DNA of 64,000 bases from Pseudomonadota bacterium (GTDB lineage: Bacteria; Pseudomonadota; Alphaproteobacteria; Rhizobiales; Rhizobiaceae), in the NCBI GenBank assembly GCA_023457435.1, contig JAEWLS010000010.1, positions 98,211-162,210 on the forward strand, written 5' to 3'. Below the pieces are notes generated by a model that searched no databases, was not told the origin of the DNA, and saw only the letters and a program-made list of their open reading frames with translations. Positions 44,298-54,011 of this stretch are shown piece by piece. Within the stretch, counting starts at the first letter, position 1, and each line of letters opens with the position of its first letter. The position numbers were made by a program, and so were the translations under genes.

Positions 44298-47200
44298 ATG
44301 ACGCTATTCGATGTCGCGCTCGACGACAAATACGACCTATCGAAGGAGCGCATCTTCGTCTCCGGCGGTCAGGCCGTCATCCGCATGCTCCTGATGCAGC
44401 GCGAGCGCGACCGACTGGCCGGTCTGCGGACCGCGGGCTTCGTTTCGGGCTACCGCGGATCGCCGCTCGGCGGCTTCGACTTGCAATTGTGGAAAGCCAG
44501 GAAGCAACTCGCTCAATCTGACATTACGTTCCAGCCGGGCCTCAATGAGGAACTGGCTGCAACCGCTGTGTGGGGCTCGCAGCAGGCCGAGCTGCTGGGT
44601 GAGGGCAAGTACGACGGCGTGTTCGGCGTCTGGTACGGTAAGGGGCCGGGCGTTGACCGTTCCGGCGACGTCTTCCGGCATGCCAACCTTGCGGGCTCGT
44701 CCAAGCACGGCGGCGTGCTCGCCATGATGGGCGACGACCACATGGCGGAATCGTCCACGGTCGCGCACGCCACGGAATTCCTGTTCGTCGATACGATGAT
44801 CCCGATCCTGAACCCCGCCGGCGTTCAGGAGCTGATCGATTACGGCCTCTACGGGTACGCTCTCTCGCGATTTGCCGGGACCTGGGCGGCGATCAAGTGC
44901 GTCAAGGACAACATAGAATCGACCGCTTCGGTCGATGCCGCGCTCGATCGTGTGAAGATCGTCATCCCCGAGTTCGACATGCCTCCCGGCGGACTCAATA
45001 TCCGCATCGAGGTCGACCAGCTCGGGCAGGAAGCACGTCTGCATGAGTGGAAGCGTGCAGCTGCGGCCGCGTTCATCAAGGCGAACGACCTCAACCGGAT
45101 GATCTTTTCGGGCGGTTCGCAGGCCAAGATCGGCATCATTACCGTCGGAAAATCCTATCTCGACGTGCGTCAGGCACTAGACGATCTTGGCATCGACGAG
45201 GCGCGCGCCAACCAGCTCGGCCTCCGCCTCTTCAAGGTCGCCGCCCCATGGCCGCTCGACTACGATCACATAAGGGAGTTCGCGCAGGGCCTGGAACTTA
45301 TCATAGTCGTCGAGGAGAAGCGTTCGCTGCTCGAGGTCCAGGTGCGGGAACACCTCTACGGCACGGCGAACCAGCCGAAGATCGTCGGCAAGCGCGACGA
45401 GCGCGGAGAATGGCTGTTTCCGGCCAAGGCGGCGCTCGACCCGAACGACATAGCCGCGGCGGTCGGCGAACGCATCCTGCGCGTCATCGGTCCCGCCGAT
45501 GACATCGCTACCAAGGTATCGCGCCTGAAGCAGTACCAGGCGATGGTCGCAGACACGAAGGATATCGGCGGCCGCGCCCCGCACTTCTGCTCTGGTTGCC
45601 CGCACAACACATCGACCAATGTGCCGGAAGGATCCATCGCGGGGGCAGGCATCGGCTGCCATTTCATGGCGATGTGGATGGATCGGTCGACCGTCGGCTT
45701 CACCCAGATGGGCGGAGAGGGCGCTCAGTGGATCGGCCAGGCGCCGTTCTCCAAGCGTGGGCACATCTTCCAGAACCTCGGCGACGGCACCTATAACCAC
45801 TCCGGGTCGCTGGCTATCCGCGCCGCGCTCGCCTCAGGCGCCAACATCACCTACAAGATCCTTTACAACGATGCCGTGGCCATGACCGGGGGCCAGCCGC
45901 ACGAAGGCGGGCTCACGGTCGACGCGATCGCCCGTCAGATCCGGGCCGAAGGCGTCGAGCGCATCGCCCTCGTCAGCGACGAGCCTGACAAGTATGGCGG
46001 CATGAACTTTCCTGCCGGCACCAGCTTCGATCACCGCGACGACATGGATGCGGTGCAGCGCGAATTGCGCGAACTCCCCGGCGTCACCGCGTTGATCTAC
46101 GACCAGACCTGCGCCGCCGAGAAGCGCCGCCGGCGGAAGCGCGGGCTCTACCCGGACCCGGACAGGCGCGTCATCATCAACGAACTGGTGTGCGAAGGCT
46201 GCGGCGACTGCGGCGTCAAATCGAACTGCGTCTCGGTGCAGCCAACCGAGACTGAATTCGGCCGCAAGCGGCGCATCGACCAGTCGTCGTGCAACAAGGA
46301 CTTCTCCTGCCTCAACGGCTTCTGTCCGTCCTTCGTGACCGTTCATGGCGGCAAGCTGCGGAAGGCAGAGGGCAAGTCCGGTACCGGCGACCCTCTTGCC
46401 GGGGTACCGGATGCCCGCGTTTTTCCACTCGACCGCAACGGCTGGGCGGCGATCATCGACGGTATCGGCGGGAGCGGCGTCGTCACCATTGGTAATATCC
46501 TCGGCATGGCCGCGCATCTGGAAGGGCGCGGCACCGGGCTGATCGATATGGCGGGGCTGGCCCAGAAGGGCGGCGCCGTGTTCACGCATCTACGCATCGC
46601 GCGCTCACCCGAGGACATCCACGCGATCCGCGTCTCAGCCGGCAAGGCCGACCTCATTCTCGGTGGGGACCTGGTCGTGACAGGCAACAAGAAGGTGCTG
46701 ACGGCCGTGCGCGAAGGCGAAACGATCGTCGTGGCCAACACTGCCGAGATCATGCCGGGCGAGTTTACGCGCGCCCCCGATTTTTCCTTGCCGACGGAGC
46801 GCGTGAAGCGCGCCGTCCGCAAGGCAGCCGGGGAGGACAAGGCGTTCTTCTTCGACGCGACCAACACCGCGCAGGTGCTCTTCGGCAACTCGGTCGGCGC
46901 CAACATGTTCATGCTCGGCTTCGCCTGCCAGCATGGCGGACTGCCCGTCTCCACGAGCGCGGTCGAACGCGCGATCGAGCTCAATGGCGAGGCCGTGGCG
47001 ATGAACGTCGCCGCATTTCGGTGGGGCCGCCGCGCGGCGCACGATCCGGCAGGCGTAAAGGCCCTGATCGACCAGGCGACGCGACGCGCAGCACCGGTCG
47101 CGGATACGCTCGATGACGTCGTCGCCCGCCGCGCCGAGTTCTTGACGGCGTACCAGAACGCCGCCTACGCGCAGCGCTATCGTGACCGCATCGCCGCGGT

Positions 47201-47768
47201 GAGCCGTGCCGAGGAACGCGCCTTGCCGGGCTCCACGGCGGTGTCCATCGCCGCGGCGAAAAGCCTGTTCAAGCTGATGGCGATCAAGGACGAATACGAG
47301 GTCGCCCGTCTTTATACGGACGGGACATTCGCCAAGCAGCTTGCCAGCGAATTCGCCTCCTACGAGAAGCTCGAGTTCCATTTGGCGCCGCCGATCCTGG
47401 GCAAGACCGGCTCGGACGGCCTTGCGCGCAAGTCTAGTTTCGGGCCGTGGATGATGGCCGGCTTCCGGACCTTGGCGCGTCTGCGCGGCCTGCGTGGGAC
47501 GCCGCTCGATATCTTCGGCTATTCCGCGCATCGGCGCTTCGAGCGCGCACTTGTGTCCGAGTTCGAGGGCGACCTCGACCTCATCGCGCGCGCGTTGCAG
47601 CCTCACAATCTTGAGGCCGCCATCGCGCTTGCTTCGGTTCCGCAGACGATCCGCGGCTATGGTCACATCAAGGAAGCGAACGCCAAGAGGGCAGCGGGCG
47701 AACGGCACCGGCTTATCGAACGATTCAATGCCCCGATGCCGCGGACCGAGTTGCAGGCGGCGGAGTGA
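44298..47768 (+). CDS. Fused indolepyruvate:ferredoxin oxidoreductase (IorA-IorB type)
   Basis: A 1156-residue, TPP-dependent enzyme that decarboxylates aryl- or branched 2-oxoacids (from Trp, Phe, Tyr) to acyl-CoA, reducing ferredoxin. The order is the pyruvate-ferredoxin-type domain I (from FVSGYRGSPLGGFD), the TPP-binding part with HFCSGCPHNTST (about 429-440) and GGEGAQWIGQAPF, an iron-sulfur segment CEGCGDCGVKSNC (632-644) with further Cys near 665-680, and the gamma domain from about 710 (IGGSGVVTIGNILG). The single-chain form is standard in aerobic proteobacteria. GAGGAG precedes the ATG by eight bases. Confidence 0.93.
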   Translation: MTLFDVALDDKYDLSKERIFVSGGQAVIRMLLMQRERDRLAGLRTAGFVSGYRGSPLGGFDLQLWKARKQLAQSDITFQPGLNEELAATAVWGSQQAELLGEGKYDGVFGVWYGKGPGVDRSGDVFRHANLAGSSKHGGVLAMMGDDHMAESSTVAHATEFLFVDTMIPILNPAGVQELIDYGLYGYALSRFAGTWAAIKCVKDNIESTASVDAALDRVKIVIPEFDMPPGGLNIRIEVDQLGQEARLHEWKRAAAAAFIKANDLNRMIFSGGSQAKIGIITVGKSYLDVRQALDDLGIDEARANQLGLRLFKVAAPWPLDYDHIREFAQGLELIIVVEEKRSLLEVQVREHLYGTANQPKIVGKRDERGEWLFPAKAALDPNDIAAAVGERILRVIGPADDIATKVSRLKQYQAMVADTKDIGGRAPHFCSGCPHNTSTNVPEGSIAGAGIGCHFMAMWMDRSTVGFTQMGGEGAQWIGQAPFSKRGHIFQNLGDGTYNHSGSLAIRAALASGANITYKILYNDAVAMTGGQPHEGGLTVDAIARQIRAEGVERIALVSDEPDKYGGMNFPAGTSFDHRDDMDAVQRELRELPGVTALIYDQTCAAEKRRRRKRGLYPDPDRRVIINELVCEGCGDCGVKSNCVSVQPTETEFGRKRRIDQSSCNKDFSCLNGFCPSFVTVHGGKLRKAEGKSGTGDPLAGVPDARVFPLDRNGWAAIIDGIGGSGVVTIGNILGMAAHLEGRGTGLIDMAGLAQKGGAVFTHLRIARSPEDIHAIRVSAGKADLILGGDLVVTGNKKVLTAVREGETIVVANTAEIMPGEFTRAPDFSLPTERVKRAVRKAAGEDKAFFFDATNTAQVLFGNSVGANMFMLGFACQHGGLPVSTSAVERAIELNGEAVAMNVAAFRWGRRAAHDPAGVKALIDQATRRAAPVADTLDDVVARRAEFLTAYQNAAYAQRYRDRIAAVSRAEERALPGSTAVSIAAAKSLFKLMAIKDEYEVARLYTDGTFAKQLASEFASYEKLEFHLAPPILGKTGSDGLARKSSFGPWMMAGFRTLARLRGLRGTPLDIFGYSAHRRFERALVSEFEGDLDLIARALQPHNLEAAIALASVPQTIRGYGHIKEANAKRAAGERHRLIERFNAPMPRTELQAAE

Positions 47769-47853
47769 TCTTCCGCGCCAATAGTCGACGTTACATAAAC
47801 GTTTATTAATCGACGGATGCTAGTGCTGAACTCGCAGGACGTGGGTTTCGGCG

Positions 47854-50163
47854 TTGAAAAACAACAAGAACAGCATCCCCGACGACATCTATGCAGGGTT
47901 CATCAGATCGTTGTTCAACGATCCGGGCATCCTGCTGATCGGCGCGTTCTGCCATGGCCTCATGGGCCTCGTCACCTATCACACCTCGGGCGAGCCGATC
48001 TACCTGTGGCTGACCGCAGCCATGCTGGCTGCCGGTCTCTACCGCTATTTCGGCATTCTTGGCGGACGCAAGGAAGGCCCGTTCATCAGCGTCGAGAAAG
48101 CACGGCGCTGGGAGCAGAGCTATCTCATCGGCGGTACCATCCAGGCCGCGGTGCTCGGCATCTTCGCGTTTGTCGCGCTCTACGTCAGGCCGGATCCGTT
48201 CGGCGAGATCGCCGCTGTCGGCGTGCTCATGGGTTCTACCATCACCATCGTCGGCCGGAACTACGGCTCGGCCCGCATGGTGACGGTCCAGGCGTTCACC
48301 ATCGTCATGCCGATCGCAGTCGGCCTGGTGCTCAAGGGTGACTTTCCGAACGTCACGCTCGGACTCTACATCATTCCGTTCGTCTTCATCATCAAGCGCA
48401 TGGCGACGCATGTGCGAACGGTGCTGTTCTCGGCGATCAGCCAGGAGAAGATTTCGGCTCGCATAGCCGAGCGCTTCGACCGCGCGCTGAACACGATGAG
48501 CCACGGGCTCATCATGCTGTCTCCCGAAGGGCGCGTCGTCGTCGCCAACTCCGAAGCGGCGCGCGCGTTGTCGTTCGACAACCCGGCAAAGCTGCTCGGC
48601 CGCTCCTTGCGCGCAGTTCTTATGCGCGGTGTGGCGGGGCGCATGTTGTCCTATAAGGACGTGCGCTACGTCGAAACGCAGCTGACCAGGGCGCTTGGCG
48701 AGGGGCGCGATCGCAAGCTGCAGATACGGGCATCAAACGGGCGGCACTTCGAGCTCTCGGCGCGTGCCGGGAACGACCAGCTTGGCGTCATCACCTTCGA
48801 GGAGATCACTGCCCGTGTCGAAGCGGAGGAGCGCATCCGTCACATGGCGCGCTTCGACAGCCTGACGAACCTGCCCAACCGCGGCTGGTTCCACGAGGTG
48901 GTGGCCGAGCTGATGTCCTCGGGCGATCCGGCGCGACGCTGCGCCATCGTCGTTTTCGACCTCGACGATTTCAAGAGCGTCAACGATACGCTCGGCCATC
49001 CGATCGGCGACGGCCTGATTTGCTCGGTCGCGGAGAAGCTCGCGCGCTTCTCCTCAGACGATGTGAAGGTCAGCCGTTTCGGCGGCGACGAGTTCATGAT
49101 CTTCTTCAATCAGGTGACCGGCGAGCCGGAACTCTCGGCGCTGCTCGACCAGATGTTCCTCGACCTGCAGGGCAGGGTGGATGTACAGGGGCATATCCTC
49201 AAGGTGCAGCTGTCCGCGGGCGCCGTGCTGTCGCGCGTCAGCGAAACCGACGTCGATGCCATGATCGTCAAGGCCGACCTCGCGCTTTACCGGGCGAAGG
49301 AACTCGGCAAGAACCGCTGGCGGCTGTTCGAGTCAACGATGGACGCGGAATTCCGCAACCGCCAGACGATGAAGTCAGACTTGCGCAGCGCCGTCGATGC
49401 GCGTCAGCTGCGCGTCGTCTACCAGCCGATCGTCGATATCAAGACCATGCGCATCGCCAGCTGCGAGGCGCTGTGTCGCTGGGACCATCCCGAGATGGGA
49501 GCGATTTCGCCGGGGATATTCATTCCATTGGCGGAGGAGATCGGCGTCATCGCCGACATCTCGACATTCGTACTCGAGCAGGCCTGCGCCGAATGCATGA
49601 AGTGGCCGGAGCAGGTTTCCGTATCGGTCAATCTCTCGGCAAAGGACTTTCACAGCCGCGACATCGTGGAGAAGGTGCAGCGCGCGCTGAGCCAGGCCGG
49701 CCTTGCGCCTCACAGGCTCGAGATCGAGGTCACGGAGACTGCACTGCTCGACGACAGGTCTTCGACCCGTGTCTTCCTCGAGGAGCTCAAGTCGATCGGC
49801 GTGCGCATCGCGCTCGATGATTTCGGGACCGGGTATTCGTCGCTCAGCTATCTGCACACCCTGCCACTGGACAAGATCAAGATAGATCGATCATTCCTGA
49901 TCGACATCACCCAGAACGACCGCACCCTCGTGCTGCTGACCAAGGTCTGCGAGCTTTCGCGCGGGCTCGGCATGTCGGTGACCATCGAGGGTGTAGAGAC
50001 CTTCGATCAGCTCAAGATCCTCGCCAGCAAGGTAAACCCGGATCTGGTGCAGGGTTTCCTGTTCGGCGCCGCGCTTACCTCGTCCGGTATCGACACCATG
50101 TCGAACATGACGTGGCCGTTTGCCGGCGAGCTTCGTGCGGCGGCTGCGGCCAGCCGCCGCTAA
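47854..50163 (+). CDS. Membrane GGDEF-EAL c-di-GMP enzyme with PAS domain
   Basis: A 769-residue protein with an N-terminal membrane region of about five to six helices (residues 25-185), a PAS-like domain (about 205-320, TMSHGLIMLSPEGRVVVANS), a GGDEF domain (GGDEF 410-414) and an EAL domain (EAL 538-540, then DDFGTGYSSLSYL). Both active sites look complete, so it may make and break c-di-GMP; the RxxD inhibitory site is missing. The architecture resembles MHYT-less motility regulators of rhizobia. The start is TTG 47854; no in-frame ATG exists until inside the membrane region. Confidence 0.93.
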   Translation: MKNNKNSIPDDIYAGFIRSLFNDPGILLIGAFCHGLMGLVTYHTSGEPIYLWLTAAMLAAGLYRYFGILGGRKEGPFISVEKARRWEQSYLIGGTIQAAVLGIFAFVALYVRPDPFGEIAAVGVLMGSTITIVGRNYGSARMVTVQAFTIVMPIAVGLVLKGDFPNVTLGLYIIPFVFIIKRMATHVRTVLFSAISQEKISARIAERFDRALNTMSHGLIMLSPEGRVVVANSEAARALSFDNPAKLLGRSLRAVLMRGVAGRMLSYKDVRYVETQLTRALGEGRDRKLQIRASNGRHFELSARAGNDQLGVITFEEITARVEAEERIRHMARFDSLTNLPNRGWFHEVVAELMSSGDPARRCAIVVFDLDDFKSVNDTLGHPIGDGLICSVAEKLARFSSDDVKVSRFGGDEFMIFFNQVTGEPELSALLDQMFLDLQGRVDVQGHILKVQLSAGAVLSRVSETDVDAMIVKADLALYRAKELGKNRWRLFESTMDAEFRNRQTMKSDLRSAVDARQLRVVYQPIVDIKTMRIASCEALCRWDHPEMGAISPGIFIPLAEEIGVIADISTFVLEQACAECMKWPEQVSVSVNLSAKDFHSRDIVEKVQRALSQAGLAPHRLEIEVTETALLDDRSSTRVFLEELKSIGVRIALDDFGTGYSSLSYLHTLPLDKIKIDRSFLIDITQNDRTLVLLTKVCELSRGLGMSVTIEGVETFDQLKILASKVNPDLVQGFLFGAALTSSGIDTMSNMTWPFAGELRAAAAASRR

Positions 50164-50350
50164 CTTACCATAGGTCAACGCGTTTTCGGCGCGCCGGGTA
50201 GGCGATCGCGCAATCGACGTAGCTCGCCCGCATTCCGATATTTACCAAGTGTTAAGGTTAACCGTGAGTAAACGGGTCCAATTTGAGTTTTATCTTCGTG
50301 ATGCACCGGGCTCGCATTAGTCTTTCCTCAACAGCGGCACGGGGAAAGGC

Positions 50351-51124
50351 ATGAGCGGGCTCGGAAGTCCCAACGAAACGGCTAACAAGTACGAAGCGCC
50401 TACGAAGCTTTCAGCGTTCTCGCGCGGCGTGATGGAGATGCTCGAGCGCATCGAATACCGTCGCTGCGAAACCGGGGAAGACCTCGAGGCGGCCTACAGG
50501 TTGCGCTATCGCGCCTACCACGAACACGGGCTCCTGGACGCCATCATAGACGGCAAGCTCGTCGATCACCTCGACGAAACGCCGAACTGCTATTGCTTCG
50601 GCATTTTCATGGATGGCGAACTGATCTCAACGGTTCGCCTGCACCACCTCACGCACGCAATGCCGATCTCACCGGCCATGACGGTGTTCGGCGACCGGCT
50701 GATGCCTCGGCTCGCGGCCGGCGAGACCTTCATCGACCCAAGCCGCCTGGCGATCGATCCGGATCTCAGTTCTTCGGCGAACCGCTCGCTACCCTACGCG
50801 ACACTGCGACTCGCCGTCATGGCCAACGAGTATTTCGGCGCGACGGGCTGCGTGTCCATGATCCGCGCGGAGCATGCAGCGTTTTACGCGCGCATATTCG
50901 GTTCCGCGGCCGTCGGAACGCCGCGCATATATCCGCCATTCACCTTCCCGGCGTTTCTTTACGAATCGCGCTGCGCGGACAATCTGCAGCCGACACTTGA
51001 GCGGTTCCCGTTCTTCCGGTCGACCGCGGGCGAGAGGCGCATGATGTTCGCCAAGCCGGAGATGGGCGAGCTGTCACCGCTGACAATTCTGCCGACGGCT
51101 AAGTATTTCCTCAACGCCGCGTAG
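50351..51124 (+). CDS. LuxI-fold / FeeM-like N-acyl amino acid synthase
   Basis: A 257-residue GNAT-type acyltransferase of the N-acyl amino acid synthase (FeeM) group, structurally close to acyl-homoserine-lactone synthases. LuxI-like positions are visible: Arg52/Arg54 in LRYRAYHEHG, Asp72/Asp75 in VDHLDE, Arg96 in ISTVRL and DPSRLAI at 129-135 in place of the LuxI E-x-S-R-F. FeeM enzymes use acyl-ACP to acylate amino acids; the product here could be a signal or a lipid precursor. It lies between the GGDEF-EAL gene and a Crp/Fnr regulator. The 187-base leader is AT-rich with a TTAA-N7-TAAA element. Confidence 0.75.
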   Translation: MSGLGSPNETANKYEAPTKLSAFSRGVMEMLERIEYRRCETGEDLEAAYRLRYRAYHEHGLLDAIIDGKLVDHLDETPNCYCFGIFMDGELISTVRLHHLTHAMPISPAMTVFGDRLMPRLAAGETFIDPSRLAIDPDLSSSANRSLPYATLRLAVMANEYFGATGCVSMIRAEHAAFYARIFGSAAVGTPRIYPPFTFPAFLYESRCADNLQPTLERFPFFRSTAGERRMMFAKPEMGELSPLTILPTAKYFLNAA

Positions 51125-51186
51125 GCTTGCCGCAAGGCGCGCGACGCGTCAGGCTCGCCGTCGACCTCCGGCCGGCGAGGAAGGCG

Positions 51187-51861
51187 ATGGCAGTACGCGA
51201 CGACATCGTTCACGAGGCGATATGGGCAGGCGAGCTGACGGCAGACGAGCTGGAGCGCGCGCGGCGCGGCATCACCGAGCGGCACTATGCCAAGGGCGCG
51301 TATATCTGCCACCGCGGCGACCGCCTGGATTACTGGACCGGGGTGCTCAGCGGCCTGATCAAGCTCAGTACGGTCTCGCATTCGGGGAAGGCGATGACCT
51401 TCGCCGGGGCTGCCGCGGGCGGCTGGGTCGGCGAGGGCTCCATCATCAAGGACGAGCCGCGCAAGTACGATCTGGTGGCGGTGCGTGACAGCCGCATCGC
51501 GCTGATGCCGCGCTCTACCTTCATGTGGCTGTTCGAGAACTCGACCGGCTTCAACCGCTTCCTCGTACGTCAGCTCAACGAACGCATGGGTCAGTTCATC
51601 GCGACCATCGAATACGACCGCATCCTGGCACCGAGGGCGCGCGTGGCACGGCACCTCTCGTGGCTGTTCAATTCGGTGCTCTATCCGGCGAAAAGCTCGG
51701 AGATTGAAATCGGACAGGAAGAACTCGGCCTGCTTGCCGGGCTGTCGCGGCAGATCGTCAATCGCAGCCTGCAGGAACTCGAAGCCGAAGGGCTGCTCGA
51801 AGTAAGCCGGGATCGTATAAGAGTTATCGACGTCGGGAAGCTGCGCGCGTATGGCGCCTGA
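51187..51861 (+). CDS. Crp/Fnr-family transcriptional regulator
   Basis: A 224-residue regulator with a cyclic-nucleotide-binding-like beta roll (about 25-140: YICHRGDRLDYWTGVLSGLIKL, GGWVGEGSIIKDE) and a C-terminal winged helix-turn-helix with EELGLLAGLSRQIVNRSLQELE (about 178-199). The phosphate-binding cassette lacks the usual Arg-x-Ala, and there are no N-terminal Fnr cysteines, so neither cAMP nor an iron-sulfur cluster is likely; the ligand is unknown. ATG 51187 is chosen because GAGGAAGG precedes it; a TTG at 51127 is in frame. It follows the acyl-synthase gene by 62 bases. Confidence 0.88.
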   Translation: MAVRDDIVHEAIWAGELTADELERARRGITERHYAKGAYICHRGDRLDYWTGVLSGLIKLSTVSHSGKAMTFAGAAAGGWVGEGSIIKDEPRKYDLVAVRDSRIALMPRSTFMWLFENSTGFNRFLVRQLNERMGQFIATIEYDRILAPRARVARHLSWLFNSVLYPAKSSEIEIGQEELGLLAGLSRQIVNRSLQELEAEGLLEVSRDRIRVIDVGKLRAYGA

Positions 51862-51888
51862 AGTTGGCACACACTTGCCCAGCAAACA

Positions 51889-51911
51889 GACAATCCGCCA
51901 GGCGGTCTGTC
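51889..51911. promoter_or_regulatory. 23-bp imperfect palindrome ahead of the ligase-transporter operon
   Basis: The left arm GACAATCCGCC and right arm GGCGGTCTGTC flank a central A at 51900, with 9 of 11 positions complementary. Size and symmetry fit a TetR-family operator. It lies 117 bases before the TTG of the acyl-CoA ligase gene and 27 bases after the Crp/Fnr stop. No tetR gene is in the window. Function inferred. Confidence 0.5.
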
Positions 51912-52028
51912 AAGCGGCGTGTTGCGACCGCCAGCGATTCATGGAAATTTCGGCGTAAATACAAGCGCCGCGGCACTGACCGTCGCGCACGGAGGAGCGG
52001 GGCCTCGTGCCCCAGGGAGGACCGAGGC

Positions 52029-54011
52029 TTGGCGCACCCGGCCGCGACGCTGGACACCTTTCCGAAGTACCTGCTGCTCAACGCCCGGCGTTTCGGCAAC
52101 CGGCCGGCCATGCGCCACAAGGACCAGGGCATCTGGCAGAGCTGGACCTGGAGTGAGCAGCTGGAAGAGGTGCGCGCCTTTGCCCTGGGCCTCGAAGCGC
52201 TCGGAGTCAGGCACGGCGACAAGGTGGCGGTCGTCGGCGCCAACAGGCCGCGCCTGTACTGGGCGATCTGCGCGCTGCAGTCCCTCGGCGCCGTGCCGGT
52301 GCCCGTTTACGCCGACGCCGTTGCGGACGAGATGGCGTACGTCCTCGACCATGCCGGGGTGAGACTCGCGATTGTCCAGGACCAGGAGCAGGTCGACAAG
52401 ATAGAAGCCAACCGTGCCGCCATTCCGCACCTCGACCTCCTCGTCTACGACGAGCCGCGCGGGCTTCGGAACTATGACCACGGCAAGCTCCATGCGTTCA
52501 CGGACGTTCAACAGGCAGGCCGCGACGCAATCGCCGCCGATCGCGCAGCGGGCGAGCGGTGGGAGCAGCGGATCCAAGCCGCCAGCGGCGACGACATTTC
52601 CATCATGCTCTACACCTCGGGCACCACCGGCCGATCCAAGGGCGTGATGCTGAAGGCTTCGGCGGCGGTCGCTGCTGCACGCGACACCGTCGCTTTCGAC
52701 AAGCTCACCGAACGCGACAGCGTCCTGGCCTACCTGCCGCTCGCGTGGGTCGGCGATCACTATCTCAACTACGCGCAGGGCTACGTTTCGGGCTTCTGCG
52801 TCAATTGTCCGGAAAGCGCCGACACTGTCGCGCAAAACCTTCGGGAGATCGGGCCGACATTCTACTTCGCGCCGCCGCGCGTGTTCGAATCGCTGCTAAC
52901 GATGGTCACGATTCGCATGGAGGATGCGGGGCGTACGAAGAAGCGGCTGTTCGAGTACTTCATCGCGCATGCGCGTACGTACGGCGAAGCCATACTCGAG
53001 GGACGGCCTGTGCCGGCGTCTGCGAGGATCGTTTACGCCCTTGGCGAATTCATGCTGTACGGGCCGCTGAAGAACGTGCTCGGCCTGTCGCAGATCAGGG
53101 TGGCCTACACGGCCGGCGAGGCGATCGGCGCCGACCTGTTCTCGTTCTTCCGCTCGCTCGGCATCAACTTGAAGCAGCTCTATGGGCAGACCGAAGCGTT
53201 CCTCTATGTGACCTGCCAGGCGGACGGTAGGGTGCGCTCCGACGCCGTGGGCCCCGCGGCTCCCAATGTCGACATTCGGATATCGGAAAGCGGCGAGGTG
53301 CTGTTCCGTTCGCCGGGACAGTTCGATGGCTATTACCGGGACGACGAGAAGACGCAGGAGGTACTGACCGCTGACGGCTATGTGCGCACGGGCGATGCCG
53401 GGTTTTTCGATCGTGACGGTCAGCTCAAGATCATCGATCGCGCCAAGGATGTCGGGAGGCTTTCCACGGGCGCTCTTTTCGCGCCGAAATACGTCGAGAA
53501 TGTCTTGAAATTCTACCCAAACATCAAGGAGGCGGTGGCCTTCGGCGACGGGCGCGAATTTGTCAGCGCTTTCATCAATATCGACCTCACGGCAGTCGGC
53601 AACTGGGCCGAGCGAAACAACATCGCGTACGCCTCATACCAGGAGTTGGCCGGGCATCCGGAAGTTTACACGATCATCGCCGGCCATGTTGACGAGGTGA
53701 ACCGCAAGCTCGCGTCGGAGCCGCTGATGGCGGGCGCGCAGATCCGTCGCTTCCTGGTGTTGCACAAGGAACTCGACGCCGACGATGGCGAGTTGACACG
53801 GACGCAGAAGGTAAGGCGCGGGTTTATCGGCGAGCGCTACGGCGAGCTGATAGAGGCTCTCTACGACGGCTCGCCGGAAAAGCACGTCGAGACGGAAGTG
53901 ACCTATGAAGACGGTCGCAAGGGCCGCATCCGCGCGACCGTGCGCATTGCCGACGCAAAGGTCTACCCCACGGAGGTTGTCACCGCGGCGCAGCGCGAGG
54001 CCGCGGAATGA
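52029..54011 (+). CDS. AMP-forming acyl-CoA ligase (long-chain type)
   Basis: A 660-residue adenylate-forming enzyme that activates a carboxylic acid to its CoA thioester. The P loop YTSGTTGRSKGVML starts at residue 195; AYTAGEAIGADLF and LKQLYGQTEAFLY are motif A5-like, and DGYVRTGDAGFFD with the hinge LKIIDRAKDVGRLSTG precede the C-terminal domain. Such ligases head branched-chain-type ABC operons in many Rhizobiales and probably capture the imported acid. The start is TTG 52029, because AGGGAGG ends eight bases before it; the upstream open frame is Arg-rich and not coding-like. It overlaps the next gene by ATGA. Confidence 0.9.
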   Translation: MAHPAATLDTFPKYLLLNARRFGNRPAMRHKDQGIWQSWTWSEQLEEVRAFALGLEALGVRHGDKVAVVGANRPRLYWAICALQSLGAVPVPVYADAVADEMAYVLDHAGVRLAIVQDQEQVDKIEANRAAIPHLDLLVYDEPRGLRNYDHGKLHAFTDVQQAGRDAIAADRAAGERWEQRIQAASGDDISIMLYTSGTTGRSKGVMLKASAAVAAARDTVAFDKLTERDSVLAYLPLAWVGDHYLNYAQGYVSGFCVNCPESADTVAQNLREIGPTFYFAPPRVFESLLTMVTIRMEDAGRTKKRLFEYFIAHARTYGEAILEGRPVPASARIVYALGEFMLYGPLKNVLGLSQIRVAYTAGEAIGADLFSFFRSLGINLKQLYGQTEAFLYVTCQADGRVRSDAVGPAAPNVDIRISESGEVLFRSPGQFDGYYRDDEKTQEVLTADGYVRTGDAGFFDRDGQLKIIDRAKDVGRLSTGALFAPKYVENVLKFYPNIKEAVAFGDGREFVSAFINIDLTAVGNWAERNNIAYASYQELAGHPEVYTIIAGHVDEVNRKLASEPLMAGAQIRRFLVLHKELDADDGELTRTQKVRRGFIGERYGELIEALYDGSPEKHVETEVTYEDGRKGRIRATVRIADAKVYPTEVVTAAQREAAE

